Shown here one piece after another: positions 51,637 through 60,649 of a DNA stretch of 64,000 nt. The stretch is from assembly GCA_947378845.1 (NCBI GenBank), contig CANCLQ010000002.1, positions 62,001 through 126,000 of the forward strand. Direction: 5' to 3'. The DNA is from Opitutia bacterium. GTDB lineage: Bacteria; Verrucomicrobiota; Verrucomicrobiia; Opitutales; UBA953. The translations under genes were made by a program, and so were the position numbers. The notes under the pieces were generated by a model. That model was given only the letters and a program-made list of their open reading frames with translations. It did no database searches and was not told the DNA's origin. Every line of letters starts with the position of its first letter. Within the stretch, counting starts at the first letter, position 1.

Positions 51637-52488
51637 ATGCGCCTTCCACTTTTACTCTCCATTTTTGCCCCCGTCTTTGCCTTTGCGAACGAGGGAGGCG
51701 GCGTCAGCCAGAAAGCCGAAAACCTTTTTGAAATCGGCGGCTTCCCTGTGTCGAACTCTGTGCTGACGACTTGGATTATCGCCGTGCTCATTATCGTCGC
51801 CGTTCGTCTATTAGTAGGCACCCCAAAAATTATTCCTTCGAAGGGTCAGGCCCTCGTTGAAGACATGGCCTCGGGTTTGCGCAGCTCACTCGAGCCCATC
51901 GTCGGAAAGAACATGATCGGCAAAGTATTCCCTACGCTCTGCGGATTTTTTGTTTTCATTCTTCTGATGAACTGGAGCGGACTCCTCCCAGGAGTCGGCA
52001 CACTGAAGTACAATGAAGGTGGCCATTGGATCGATGCGATTCGCCCTGCAACTTCGGACCTCAACACCACCCTCGCACTTTCCGTCGTCTCCTTCTTAGC
52101 CTGGACATACTTCGTGCTGCGTTACGCCGGCGTGAAAGTTTTAATCTTCGATTTGTTTGGCAATAAATCCGACCGTAAAGAAGTGGGTTGGCCGATGTGG
52201 ATTATGCTCAGCTTTATTTTCCTGGGCGTCGGCGGCATCGAAGTCGTTTCCATTACTTTCCGACTCATCTCACTTTCGTTCCGTCTCTACGGTAACGTCT
52301 TCGGCGGAGAAAATCTAATCCACTCCTTAGGCGGCATCGCGCCTTACGTTGTCCCAGCACTGGCTGGCTTGCTCGAAGTACTGGTGGGCCTTATCCAAGC
52401 TTTCGTTTTCACCCTTCTCTCGGCCGTCTACATCGGCCTCATCTGTAACCACGAAGGCGGCCACGCCGACGACGAACACGCTCATTAA
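51637..52488 (+). CDS. atpB: F-type ATP synthase subunit a
   Basis: Membrane subunit that forms the proton half-channels against the c-ring. 283 aa. An N-terminal signal-like helix (MRLPLLLSIFAPVFAFA) precedes a short periplasmic stretch; membrane helices follow at about 42-62, 90-115, 140-160, 180-205 and 225-275. The essential Arg lies in LISLSFRLYGNVFGGE. His-rich tail. No atpI precedes it. A TTGACC at 51591-51596 could be the -35 of the operon promoter, but the -10 is not clear. There is no SD before the ATG. Confidence 0.93.
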   Translation: MRLPLLLSIFAPVFAFANEGGGVSQKAENLFEIGGFPVSNSVLTTWIIAVLIIVAVRLLVGTPKIIPSKGQALVEDMASGLRSSLEPIVGKNMIGKVFPTLCGFFVFILLMNWSGLLPGVGTLKYNEGGHWIDAIRPATSDLNTTLALSVVSFLAWTYFVLRYAGVKVLIFDLFGNKSDRKEVGWPMWIMLSFIFLGVGGIEVVSITFRLISLSFRLYGNVFGGENLIHSLGGIAPYVVPALAGLLEVLVGLIQAFVFTLLSAVYIGLICNHEGGHADDEHAH

Positions 52489-52563
52489 TTTACTTTCAAG
52501 GCGTATGACTTGCTGGGAATCCCCCAAGCGGTGCGTTGAGAAAAAACCAAAAAATAAAACAAC

Positions 52564-52767
52564 ATGATCATCGCTGAAATCACTGGTTCACTCCCTGCCG
52601 CTATCGGCTGTTTCGCCGCCGCAATTGGCGTAGGATTAGTCGGAGCAAAGGCAGTAGAATCCGTAGGTCGCAATCCTGAGGCTTCAGGTAAGATCCTCGT
52701 CCAGTCCATTCTGGGCATGGCTCTCGCTGAAGCGGTCGCGTTCTACGCGATCTTCCTCACGAAGTAA
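52564..52767 (+). CDS. atpE: F-type ATP synthase subunit c
   Basis: Rotor ring proteolipid, two membrane hairpin helices, 67 aa (short side of the normal range). Loop KAVESVGRNPEA between the helices, and the ion-binding Glu in GMALAEAVAFYAIF. The sodium-type partner residues (Gln in helix 1, Ser-Thr after the Glu) are absent (Val, and Ala-Val), so proton coupling is expected. Upstream of the ATG there is an A-rich tract and no SD. Confidence 0.95.
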   Translation: MIIAEITGSLPAAIGCFAAAIGVGLVGAKAVESVGRNPEASGKILVQSILGMALAEAVAFYAIFLTK

Positions 52768-52837
52768 CCACAACGCGGCGAAGCTCCTTCGGGAGCACGC
52801 CGCTTCTCTTTCACAGCGCAGATTAATTTAAAATCAA

Positions 52838-53437
52838 ATGTCTACACTCTCACTCTTACTCAACGCGGAGCCTGCTCACGCCGCTGCCGCCACCACCGAA
52901 GCCCACGCAGCTTCAGGCAACCCCGTCGACTCCATCATCAAACTCTTCGGCAGCTTCGGCGTCGATGGTCCACACCTTCTCGCCCAGTTAATCAATTTCA
53001 GCCTGCTCGCCTTCGTCCTTTATCGCTTCGCTATTAAGCCTGCGCTCGGACAACTCGAAGAGCGCATTCGCCAAGCCGAGCAATTGCAAAGCGATCGCGC
53101 ATCGGCCGAACAAAAACTCGCTGACGCCCGTAAGCACGCCGAACAACTTTTAATCAAAGCTTCTGATGAAGCCGCGAAGTTGCTGAACGATGCCCGTAAT
53201 TCCGCAAAGCAAACCGTCGAAGCTGCCAAGGCTGAAGCGGCCGCTGCACAAGCTGACATCGCACGCAAAGGTGCTGAAGCCATCGAAGCCGATCGTCGCA
53301 AGATGATGAATGAAGTTCGCGGTGAAGTTTCCCGGCTCGTGGTTGATACCGCCGCCAAAGTGCTCGAGCAAAATCTCGATGACGCACAGCGCGCTCGCCT
53401 GAACGAAGCCGCCACCAAGCAACTCGCCTCCCGATAA
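52838..53437 (+). CDS. atpF: F-type ATP synthase subunit b
   Basis: Peripheral stalk. 199 aa, longer than the usual 160 because of about 45 residues rich in Ala before the membrane helix (LLAQLINFSLLAFVLYRFAI, about 49-68). After the helix a long Ala-rich, charged coiled coil runs to the C-terminus (VVDTAAKVLEQNL near the end). Single b gene, so a homodimer is expected. No SD at the start. Confidence 0.93.
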   Translation: MSTLSLLLNAEPAHAAAATTEAHAASGNPVDSIIKLFGSFGVDGPHLLAQLINFSLLAFVLYRFAIKPALGQLEERIRQAEQLQSDRASAEQKLADARKHAEQLLIKASDEAAKLLNDARNSAKQTVEAAKAEAAAAQADIARKGAEAIEADRRKMMNEVRGEVSRLVVDTAAKVLEQNLDDAQRARLNEAATKQLASR

Positions 53438-53442
53438 TTTTT

Positions 53443-53838
53443 ATGTCCGCTGCCTCCATCCGAGCTGAAGCTAAAAACCTTCTCGCACTCTCATTAGAGA
53501 GCGGAGTTGTTTCGGCTGAACGTGTCGGTGCAGTCTTGGCGGCATTAAGCAAGTCGCGCCCCGCACATACCTTGCGTCCATTGCTCCGTGCGTACTTAGC
53601 GAATGTTCGTCGTGAACTCGCACGCAGCGAAGCCCGCATTGAACATGCCGGCCCTCTCTCAACTTCTGAGTCCGATGCGATTGCTGCACATTTCACCAAA
53701 GCACTTGGTCGTAAGGTCAGCCCAGTACTTCGCCGTAACGATGCACTCATCGGCGGCTTCCGTGTGCGCGTCGGCGACGACGTCACCGATCTCACTGCCG
53801 CGCTGCGCTTAGCGAACCTCGCTAAATCCCTTTCCTAA
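53443..53838 (+). CDS. atpH: F-type ATP synthase subunit delta, shortened
   Basis: OSCP/delta subunit that fastens the peripheral stalk to the F1 head. Only 131 aa, where about 175-180 is usual. The C-terminal part is recognisable (GPLSTSESDAIAAHFTKALG, LIGGFRVRVGDDVTDL, LRLANLAKSL), so the identity is supported by both sequence and position between atpF and atpA. The missing 45 residues come from the N-terminal helical domain, which in E. coli contacts the alpha subunits. There is no upstream ATG in frame, since atpF ends 5 bases before. Confidence 0.88.
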   Translation: MSAASIRAEAKNLLALSLESGVVSAERVGAVLAALSKSRPAHTLRPLLRAYLANVRRELARSEARIEHAGPLSTSESDAIAAHFTKALGRKVSPVLRRNDALIGGFRVRVGDDVTDLTAALRLANLAKSLS

Positions 53839-53869
53839 TTCATTAACCCAAAACTAAATTTATAAAACT

Positions 53870-55396
53870 ATGAGTAACGTGATCGACCAAATTCAAAAAG
53901 CCATTGCAGGCTTAGACACCCGCGCTGGTAAATCCAACGTCGGAACAATTGTCACCCTCGCCGACGGCGTCGCCGCTATCGACGGCCTCTCAGGCGTCAT
54001 GATGAACGAAATGATTGAGCTTCCAGGGGGCCTGCAAGGCGTCGCCCTCAATCTCGCCGAAGACACCGTGGGTTGCGTCGTCATGGGCGACATCTCCGGC
54101 CTCAAAGAAGGCATGGAAGCCAAGACCACTGGCCGCCTCCTTTCTGTTCCTGTTGGCAAAGGCCTGCTCGGTCGCGTCGTTGATGCGCTCGGCAATCCTG
54201 TCGACGGCAAAGGTCCCATTCAATCCACCGAACGCTACCCTGTAGAAAAAATTGCTCCTGGTATCACACCTCGCAAGTCGGTCGACCAACCAATGCAAAC
54301 CGGCATCATGGCAGTTGACGCCATGATTCCAGTCGGTCGTGGTCAGCGCGAGTTGATCATCGGTGACCGCGCGACCGGTAAGACCACCATCGCCATCGAT
54401 ACAATCATCAACCAAGCCAACGCCAACCGCGTCGGTCTCGCTTCAGGTGATGCTAAGTTCCGCCCCGTTTACTCCATCTACGTTGCAATCGGACAAAAGA
54501 ATTCATCGATCGCTCGTACGGTTGGCATTTTAGAAAAAGCTGGCGCGATGGAGTTCTGTTGCGTCGTTGCTGCTCCTGCTGCCGACAACGCTGCGAACCA
54601 ACTCTTCGCTCCTTTCTCGGGTACGGCGATCGGCGAGTGGTTCATGGAAAACGGACAAGACGCACTCATCGTTTATGATGACCTTTCAAAGCACGCTGCC
54701 GCTTACCGCCAAATCTCACTCATCTTGAAGCGTCCTTCTGGTCGCGAAGCTTATCCTGGTGACGTCTTCTACTTGCACTCTCGCTTGCTCGAGCGCTCCG
54801 CACGTCTCAACGGCAAGGGCTCGCTCACCGCTTTGCCAATCATTGAAACACAAGCGGGTGACGTTTCGGCTTACATTCCAACCAATGTGATTTCGATCAC
54901 TGACGGACAAATCTTCCTCCAAACCGATTTGTTCAATCAAGGTATCCGTCCTGCGGTTTCAGTTGGTCTCTCGGTTTCGCGCGTCGGTTCCGCCGCACAA
55001 ATCAAAGCCTTTAAACAAGTCGCCGGTAAAGTTAAGGGCGAACTCGCTCAGTACCGCGAACTCGCAGCCTTCGCTCAATTCGGTTCCGACCTCGACGCAC
55101 AAACCAAAGCCGTCCTCGATAAGGGCGACCGCTTCGTAGAACTCTTCAAGCAGCCCCCAACCGCTCCTAAGTCCGCTGAAATTCAGTGCGCACTCATCTG
55201 GGCGATGCAAAACGGATTCTTCAGCGACGTCGCTGTTAAGTCCGTCACCAAGGCTGCTTCCACTCTGCAAACACACCTCGAATCTCTCAAGCCTGCCGTT
55301 CTCTCGAAGATTCGCGCCGGCGAGAAGATTGATGACGCTGGTGCAGCTGAATTGAAGTCCGCTTGCGAAAGCTGGCGCCGCAGCTTCAAGGCCTAA
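53870..55396 (+). CDS. atpA: F-type ATP synthase subunit alpha
   Basis: Non-catalytic nucleotide-binding subunit of F1. 508 aa. Walker A GDRATGKTTIA (the usual form has Gln in place of the first Ala), IYVAIGQKNSSIART, VYDDLSKHAAAYRQISL, PSGREAYPGDVFYLHSRLLERSA and the arginine finger in VGLSVSRVGSAAQ. A/T-rich leader, no SD. Confidence 0.97.
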   Translation: MSNVIDQIQKAIAGLDTRAGKSNVGTIVTLADGVAAIDGLSGVMMNEMIELPGGLQGVALNLAEDTVGCVVMGDISGLKEGMEAKTTGRLLSVPVGKGLLGRVVDALGNPVDGKGPIQSTERYPVEKIAPGITPRKSVDQPMQTGIMAVDAMIPVGRGQRELIIGDRATGKTTIAIDTIINQANANRVGLASGDAKFRPVYSIYVAIGQKNSSIARTVGILEKAGAMEFCCVVAAPAADNAANQLFAPFSGTAIGEWFMENGQDALIVYDDLSKHAAAYRQISLILKRPSGREAYPGDVFYLHSRLLERSARLNGKGSLTALPIIETQAGDVSAYIPTNVISITDGQIFLQTDLFNQGIRPAVSVGLSVSRVGSAAQIKAFKQVAGKVKGELAQYRELAAFAQFGSDLDAQTKAVLDKGDRFVELFKQPPTAPKSAEIQCALIWAMQNGFFSDVAVKSVTKAASTLQTHLESLKPAVLSKIRAGEKIDDAGAAELKSACESWRRSFKA

Positions 55397-55426
55397 GTCT
55401 AAAAACTCCCTCTAACTTCACCTTCG

Positions 55427-56305
55427 ATGCCTAAAGGATTACGCGAGATTCGGAACCGAATTAAATCGGTGAAGAGCACCGCTCAAATCACACGAGCGAT
55501 GCAGCTCGTGGCTTCTTCGAAGATGAAGCGCGCACAAGACTCCGCTCAAGGCAGTCGCGCGTACGCTGAGTTACTCGGTGAAATTCTCGATACCGCCGTC
55601 TCGAAGGTTTCCGAATTCTCGCACCCGCTTTTAACGAAGCGCACGGTTAAGACTCGCGGCATTCTATTAGTCACATCCGACAAAGGTCTTTGCGGACCTC
55701 TCAACGGAAACTTAATTCGCCAAGCCGCTGAAATCAAAGACGCTGTCTTTGTTTGCGTAGGTCGCAAAGGTGCCCAGGCGATTGCTCGCTCGGGCCGTAA
55801 GTTGCTCGCCGACTTCGTCGTTTCGGATCGCGCGAACTTCAGCGAGGTTCGCCCAGCTGCCGAATTCTTACTCAAGGCTTTTGCTGAAGGAACCGTCGAC
55901 ACAGTCGAAATTCTTTATCCGCACTTCAAGAACACCTTGGTGCAAATGCCACGCCTGCAGCAATTGCTACCTGCAAATAGCCTTGTCGCACAGGCTCGCG
56001 ACTTACGCGAAAAACTCGGTCTCCCTGAAGCGAAAATTGAAGCCGACGAGCGCGAAATGATTTTCGAGCCTTCGGCCGCAGCGATTCTCAACGAGCTCCC
56101 TTCATTATTCTTCAAGCAAGCTGTGCACCAAGCGATCCTCGAAGCCAAAGCTTCCGAGCACAGTGCGCGCATGGTGGCGATGAAGGCCGCGACAGATAAC
56201 GCCAAGAAACTCGCGGGCGCACTTTCTCTCGAATACAATAAGGCACGTCAGGCTGCGATCACCCAAGAAATCTTGGAAATCACTGCCGCTGCTTCCCAAA
56301 ACTAA
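55427..56305 (+). CDS. atpG: F-type ATP synthase subunit gamma
   Basis: Central stalk of F1. 292 aa. N-terminal helix GLREIRNRIKSVKSTAQITRAMQLVASSKM, the middle GILLVTSDKGLCGPLNGNL, and the C-terminal helix ASEHSARMVAMKAATDNAKKL through LSLEYNKARQAAITQEILEI are all standard. Confidence 0.96.
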   Translation: MPKGLREIRNRIKSVKSTAQITRAMQLVASSKMKRAQDSAQGSRAYAELLGEILDTAVSKVSEFSHPLLTKRTVKTRGILLVTSDKGLCGPLNGNLIRQAAEIKDAVFVCVGRKGAQAIARSGRKLLADFVVSDRANFSEVRPAAEFLLKAFAEGTVDTVEILYPHFKNTLVQMPRLQQLLPANSLVAQARDLREKLGLPEAKIEADEREMIFEPSAAAILNELPSLFFKQAVHQAILEAKASEHSARMVAMKAATDNAKKLAGALSLEYNKARQAAITQEILEITAAASQN

Positions 56306-56328
56306 TACCCTAATCTTTTTATAATATC

Positions 56329-57765
56329 ATGAGCACCACTGGAACCATCACTCAAGTACTCGGCGCCGTCGTCGACGTACAATTCCCTGCCGACAAGGTA
56401 CCTGAAATTTACAACGCGATTCAGATCGACTACAAAGTCGAGAACAAGCCCACGCGCCTCATCCTCGAAGTGCAGCAGCACTTAGGTGCAGGCCTCGTGC
56501 GCACTGTCGCAATGACCACCACCGAAGGTCTCGTGCGCGGCACCGCCGCTCTCGACACTGGCGCGCCTATCTCGGTGCCCGTCGGCAATGGCGTTCTCGG
56601 CCGCATCTTCAATGTCACCGGCGACCCCGTTGACGAACGCGGCCCAGTTAAGGCCGACAAGCGTTACCCTATTCACCGCCTTCCTCCTCCTCTCACCGAG
56701 CAATCCACCTCGGCTGAATTGCTCGGCACGGGCATCAAGGTTATCGATTTAATCTGTCCTTTCGTGAAGGGCGGTAAGGTCGGCGCCTTCGGTGGTGCTG
56801 GCGTAGGTAAGACCGTTGTGATCATGGAGCTCATCAATAACATCGCGATGAAGCAGGGCGGCTTCTCCGTCTTCGCAGGCGTCGGTGAGCGTTCCCGTGA
56901 AGGTAATGACCTTTACCACGAAATGTCCGAAGCGGGCGTTATCGACCAGAAGGATCTCTCGAAGTCCAAAGTGGCTCTCGTGTACGGTCAGATGAATGAG
57001 CCTCCCGGTGCTCGTATGCGCGTGGCTCTTTCCGCTCTCGCGATGGCTGAATATTTCCGCGACGAACAAAATCGCGACGTTCTTCTCTTCGTCGACAACA
57101 TCTTCCGCTTCTCGCAAGCTGGCTCTGAAGTGTCCGCGCTTCTCGGTCGTTCACCTTCGGCCGTGGGTTACCAGCCAACGCTCGCTTCCGAAATGGGAAA
57201 TCTCCAAGAGCGCATCACGTCGACCAAGAAGGGCTCAATCACTTCGTTCCAAGCCGTTTACGTTCCTGCGGACGACTTAACTGACCCAGCTCCTGCTAAC
57301 ACCTTCGCTCACTTAGACTCTACGGTCGTTCTCGAACGTCGTATCGCTGAGCTCGGTATTTATCCTGCAGTGGATCCTCTCGCTTCGACTTCTACCGCGC
57401 TCGCACCTGAAGTCGTCGGCGAAGAACACTTCCGCGTGGCTCGTGGCGTTCAAGGCCTCCTCCAGCGTTACAAAGACTTACAAGACATCATCGCAATTCT
57501 CGGTCTCGATGAACTTTCCCCTGACGACAAGCTCGTCGTCTTCCGTGCTCGTAAGGTGCAGAAGTTCCTCTCGCAGCCTTTCCACGTCGCTGAAGTCTTC
57601 ACTGGCTCGCCTGGTAAATACGTTGCCTTGAAGGACACCATCAAGGGCTTCGACATGATCTTGAAGGGCGAACTCGACCACGTGAACGAGAACGACTTCT
57701 ACATGAAGGGCGGCATCGACGAAGTGCTTGAAGCTTCGGCTAAAGCCAAGGCTCTCGCTAAGTAA
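56329..57765 (+). CDS. atpD: F-type ATP synthase subunit beta
   Basis: Catalytic subunit of F1. 478 aa. GGAGVGKTVVIMELINNIA (Walker A), GVGERSREGNDLY with the catalytic Glu, LVYGQMNEPPGARMRVAL, LLFVDNIFRFSQAGSEVSALLGR and the DELSP loop of the C-terminal domain (LDELSPDDK) that the epsilon subunit touches. No SD at the ATG; an A/T-rich leader precedes it. Confidence 0.98.
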   Translation: MSTTGTITQVLGAVVDVQFPADKVPEIYNAIQIDYKVENKPTRLILEVQQHLGAGLVRTVAMTTTEGLVRGTAALDTGAPISVPVGNGVLGRIFNVTGDPVDERGPVKADKRYPIHRLPPPLTEQSTSAELLGTGIKVIDLICPFVKGGKVGAFGGAGVGKTVVIMELINNIAMKQGGFSVFAGVGERSREGNDLYHEMSEAGVIDQKDLSKSKVALVYGQMNEPPGARMRVALSALAMAEYFRDEQNRDVLLFVDNIFRFSQAGSEVSALLGRSPSAVGYQPTLASEMGNLQERITSTKKGSITSFQAVYVPADDLTDPAPANTFAHLDSTVVLERRIAELGIYPAVDPLASTSTALAPEVVGEEHFRVARGVQGLLQRYKDLQDIIAILGLDELSPDDKLVVFRARKVQKFLSQPFHVAEVFTGSPGKYVALKDTIKGFDMILKGELDHVNENDFYMKGGIDEVLEASAKAKALAK

Positions 57766-57771
57766 TCACAC

Positions 57772-58203
57772 ATGTCGCTCACCGTAGAAATCGTCACTCC
57801 CGATCGCCGCGCCTTCCAAGGTGCGGCCGATAGCGTGAACTTGCCTACGGCCATGGGTAGCATCGGCATTTTACCTGGTCACTTGCCTATCACGGCAATC
57901 ATCGCCGCAGGAGAAATCACTGTTACGAATGCCGGCAAGGTGAGTCGCCTCGCGGTTGACCAAGGATTTGTGCGCGTGGTTTCAAACAAAGTTTCGGTCG
58001 TCACCGAAGCCGCCATCGACGAAGCGAAGATTGATTTAAAAGCTATCGAGCAAGCAGAAGATCGTGCACGCAAAGCCGTTGAGGCCGCTCGTACGCAAAA
58101 AGAAATCGACCCAGTTGAAGTTGCGAAGATTGAACAAATCCTTCGTTTCGCAGCGGTGCAGCGTATGGTGAAGGGACGCAGTTCGAGTGGCCTGAGCGAG
58201 TAA
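57772..58203 (+). CDS. atpC: F-type ATP synthase subunit epsilon
   Basis: Rotor subunit and inhibitor of ATP hydrolysis. 143 aa: N-terminal beta sandwich (TVEIVTPDRRAFQGAADSV, GSIGILPGHLPI), and a C-terminal helical pair (about 88-135). Six bases after atpD and last gene of atpBEFHAGDC, which encodes all eight subunits but no AtpI. Confidence 0.95.
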   Translation: MSLTVEIVTPDRRAFQGAADSVNLPTAMGSIGILPGHLPITAIIAAGEITVTNAGKVSRLAVDQGFVRVVSNKVSVVTEAAIDEAKIDLKAIEQAEDRARKAVEAARTQKEIDPVEVAKIEQILRFAAVQRMVKGRSSSGLSE

Positions 58204-58260
58204 TCGCTCGGTTGGTCGAAGGGGGCTTGCCCGCATCCGCACTAGCCGTAAGGTGGTGGC

Positions 58261-58461
58261 ATGGACGCGGCGATTCGTGAATTACAAGAGCGACTGGCAT
58301 TTATGCAGCGCCACATTGAGCAACAGGATCGCGTGATCTTGGAGCTCTCGCGCGAAGTGGCAGAGATTTCGAAACGATTAGCACGCGCAGAGGCCAAAGC
58401 ACAGCAGGCCGGCGATAGCGAGGCAGGCCCGCCCGCTGATGAACGCCCGCCACACTGGTAA
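58261..58461 (+). CDS. slyX: SlyX-family protein
   Basis: 66 residues: a coiled coil from about 4 to 48, then a flexible tail ending in PPHW, which resembles the PPHY-type end of SlyX proteins. Function is unknown in the family. It stands 57 bases after atpC and before a cupin gene, with no clear SD sequence. Confidence 0.8.
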   Translation: MDAAIRELQERLAFMQRHIEQQDRVILELSREVAEISKRLARAEAKAQQAGDSEAGPPADERPPHW

Positions 58462-58521
58462 GCTTTGGGGGCGCTAGATTTGCTTGGCGAATCGCCACCA
58501 CTCTTACATAACACACGCAGG

Positions 58522-58923
58522 ATGCCGAACCCCTTCCTCCAGCCGAAGATTGTAGAAAAGCCCTGGGGTCGCGAAATCTGGTTTGCTGATCAAGCCGCCT
58601 ATGCTGGCAAAATTCTAGAAGTTAAAAAAGGAATGCGACTCAGTTTGCAGTACCATGAACGCAAAACAGAAACCCTGTATTTAATGTCGGGCAAAATGAA
58701 GTTGGTCTTCCATGAGATGGCTCCTGGTGAAGTACATGCTGCGGTGAAAATGACCGCGAGTGATGAATTTATTTGGGAAACAGGTAAGACCGTACACATC
58801 CCTGTACGCACGATTCACCGTTTTGAAGCGATTGAAGACAGCATTTTATTGGAAAGCTCGACGCCAGATTTGACCGATATTGTCCGACTGCAGGATGATT
58901 TTTCGCGGCCCGCCCGCGGTTAA
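58522..58923 (+). CDS. cupin-domain sugar-phosphate isomerase-like protein
   Basis: 133 residues with a single cupin barrel: VEKPWGREIWF at the start (the pattern of mannose-6-phosphate isomerase/mannose-1-phosphate guanylyltransferase cupin domains), GMRLSLQYHERKTETLYLMSG with the metal-binding His and Glu, and VRTIHRFEAIED with the second His. Probably acts on a sugar phosphate or nucleotide sugar; no partner enzyme shows which. Start ATG 58522. The ROK kinase gene follows after 4 bases. Confidence 0.78.
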   Translation: MPNPFLQPKIVEKPWGREIWFADQAAYAGKILEVKKGMRLSLQYHERKTETLYLMSGKMKLVFHEMAPGEVHAAVKMTASDEFIWETGKTVHIPVRTIHRFEAIEDSILLESSTPDLTDIVRLQDDFSRPARG

Positions 58924-58927
58924 TTCC

Positions 58928-59893
58928 ATGCGCAAAGTTTTAGCTTTTGATTTAGGTGGCACCAAAATTGCCTATGGCGTTGTGACTGAAGACGGGAGCG
59001 TGCTTAGGTCCGATCGCGTAGAAACGCTTGCAAATAAAGGGCCTGCGCAGGCCATTGAACGTGCGGTCGATGGCGCCAAAAAACTCTTACAGGAATTAAA
59101 TCTAAAACCCAGCGATCTACTTGGCATCGGCATCGCTTCACCGGGGCCATTGGATATCGCGCGTGGATGTGTGGATGGTTCGCCTAATTTACCTGGATGG
59201 TCTGGCTACAGCATCGAAGGCGAAATCAGCAAGGCCTTCGGTCTGCCGGCACGGATCGATAACGACGCCAATGCCGCAGCGCTGGGCGAATACCTCTTTG
59301 GTGCTGGGCGCGGAAAACGAAACATGGTGTACGTCACGATTTCCACAGGTATTGGTGGCGGTGCGATTGTTGATGGGAAATTAATGCGCGGCGCCAATGG
59401 CAACGCCGCGGAACTCGGACACCTCACACTTGATATTAAAGGTCCAGCTTGTCCCTGCGGTGGCAACGGGTGTTTCGAAGTTATGGCTTCAGGCACAGCG
59501 ATTGCTCGACGAACACGCGAAGCGCTCGCAGCCGGTGCGTCATCAAAAATTTTAACACTCGCAGGCTCTCTCGATGCCGTGACTACGCATCATGTATTAC
59601 AGGCGCTCGCTGAGAGAGATGCATTAGCAATTCAGATTTGGGACGAGACCACTGAATACCTCGGACGCGGCCTAGCGGTTATCATCAACACTTTTAATCC
59701 AGATATGATAGTAGTCGGTGGCGGCGTCACAGCAGCTGGCGATGTGCTTTTCACGCCTATGCGTTCGAAGGCGCTGAAATATGCATTTCCTCGCTTAGCC
59801 GCCGTTTGCTCGATCGTGCCCGCTGGTCTTGGCGGAAATGTTGGAGTAGTTGGAGCGGCTGCGTGCGCCTTCGAGGCTGCGCAGAAAAATTAA
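58928..59893 (+). CDS. ROK-family sugar kinase (probable glucokinase)
   Basis: Phosphorylates a hexose with ATP. 321 aa. N-terminal LAFDLGGTKIAYGVV (phosphate 1 motif), GIASPGPLDIARG, RIDNDANAAALGEYLFGAGRG with catalytic Asp, VTISTGIGGGAIVDG, ELGHLTLD, and the zinc motif CPCGGNGCFEVMASG. The lack of an N-terminal HTH means it is a kinase rather than a repressor. ATG 58928 follows the family start. Linked with the cupin gene upstream; convergent with the next gene, 4-base overlap. Confidence 0.9.
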   Translation: MRKVLAFDLGGTKIAYGVVTEDGSVLRSDRVETLANKGPAQAIERAVDGAKKLLQELNLKPSDLLGIGIASPGPLDIARGCVDGSPNLPGWSGYSIEGEISKAFGLPARIDNDANAAALGEYLFGAGRGKRNMVYVTISTGIGGGAIVDGKLMRGANGNAAELGHLTLDIKGPACPCGGNGCFEVMASGTAIARRTREALAAGASSKILTLAGSLDAVTTHHVLQALAERDALAIQIWDETTEYLGRGLAVIINTFNPDMIVVGGGVTAAGDVLFTPMRSKALKYAFPRLAAVCSIVPAGLGGNVGVVGAAACAFEAAQKN

Positions 59894-60552
59894 AGACGCT
59901 GACGTTTCCAGCGAGGAATTGGAAATACAGTTAATTTATCCGAGGCGACTTCGACGTCGTCGCGCGGACGCAACGCGCGCGCCTGTTCGTCCGTCACAAT
60001 TGCATAATGTTTTGCGGCAGTAATTAAATCTGCAATTTCCCAGCACGGCTCGGTCCGCGTCACCCATTTCTTAAGCGGCAATTTACTGAGGTCGTATGGA
60101 CGTGAATAGCTGCGCAGCGTTTTACGCGGACCCTTGGCGTACTCATGGAAGTACGACATGACTAATTCGCGCACGCTCGTATAAATAGGGTCGCGCCAAC
60201 GCAGGCAGACGTAGTTCGTTTTCGAAAGTGCGCCCCATCGACCTTTATATTTAAAGGGCGCAATCACGTGGTCCATGTCTTGGTGCGCCAGTAGATCAAT
60301 CAGCAGGGGAGGGTGACCTTGAAGCCAAAGTGCAAAAGCGCCGATCATTGCGCCTTCAATACAGTGCGCACAATTTGCATCCAGTGCGGCACGAACTGAG
60401 CGGGCCGTGTCGCCTTCGGGTTCAAAGTTTTGCGGGAAGCTCACCAAAAAATCCTGAATCTTTTTTGGCGTATCTAATTTAGCCAACAACCGCGCCTGCT
60501 TTAACGATAGCCCGCGCTCTTGGGCTAAGCGGATGCGAGAGGCGAGGGACAT
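59890..60552 (-). CDS. hypothetical protein with transglutaminase-like active-site pattern
   Basis: 220 aa, no family name that I can give. The part from about residue 60 reads CAHCIEGAMIGAFALWLQGHPPL, then MDHVIAPF and ALSKTNY. A Cys at the start of a helix, followed by Asp-His about 30 residues later and an Asn after that, is the order seen in transglutaminase/papain-like proteins. The C-terminal part is basic (PRWKRQRL). If active, Cys64 and His95 would be the catalytic pair. It stands alone, convergent with the ROK gene. Confidence 0.62.
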   Translation of the reverse strand: MSLASRIRLAQERGLSLKQARLLAKLDTPKKIQDFLVSFPQNFEPEGDTARSVRAALDANCAHCIEGAMIGAFALWLQGHPPLLIDLLAHQDMDHVIAPFKYKGRWGALSKTNYVCLRWRDPIYTSVRELVMSYFHEYAKGPRKTLRSYSRPYDLSKLPLKKWVTRTEPCWEIADLITAAKHYAIVTDEQARALRPRDDVEVASDKLTVFPIPRWKRQRL

Positions 60553-60649
60553 AATCAGTTGTTAAAGGATTTTTCTTAATGCCTCAAGGGTTATGCAGGT
60601 CTTTCGGATTGGCTAATGTGCAACATCGTACAACTTCGGGTGCATACTC

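Noticed and set aside
57468..57681. Several minus-strand open frames opposite atpD, atpA, atpG and mnmG (many over 60 codons).
   Set aside because: They mirror strongly coded plus-strand genes, show no recognisable domain and would overlap essential genes completely.
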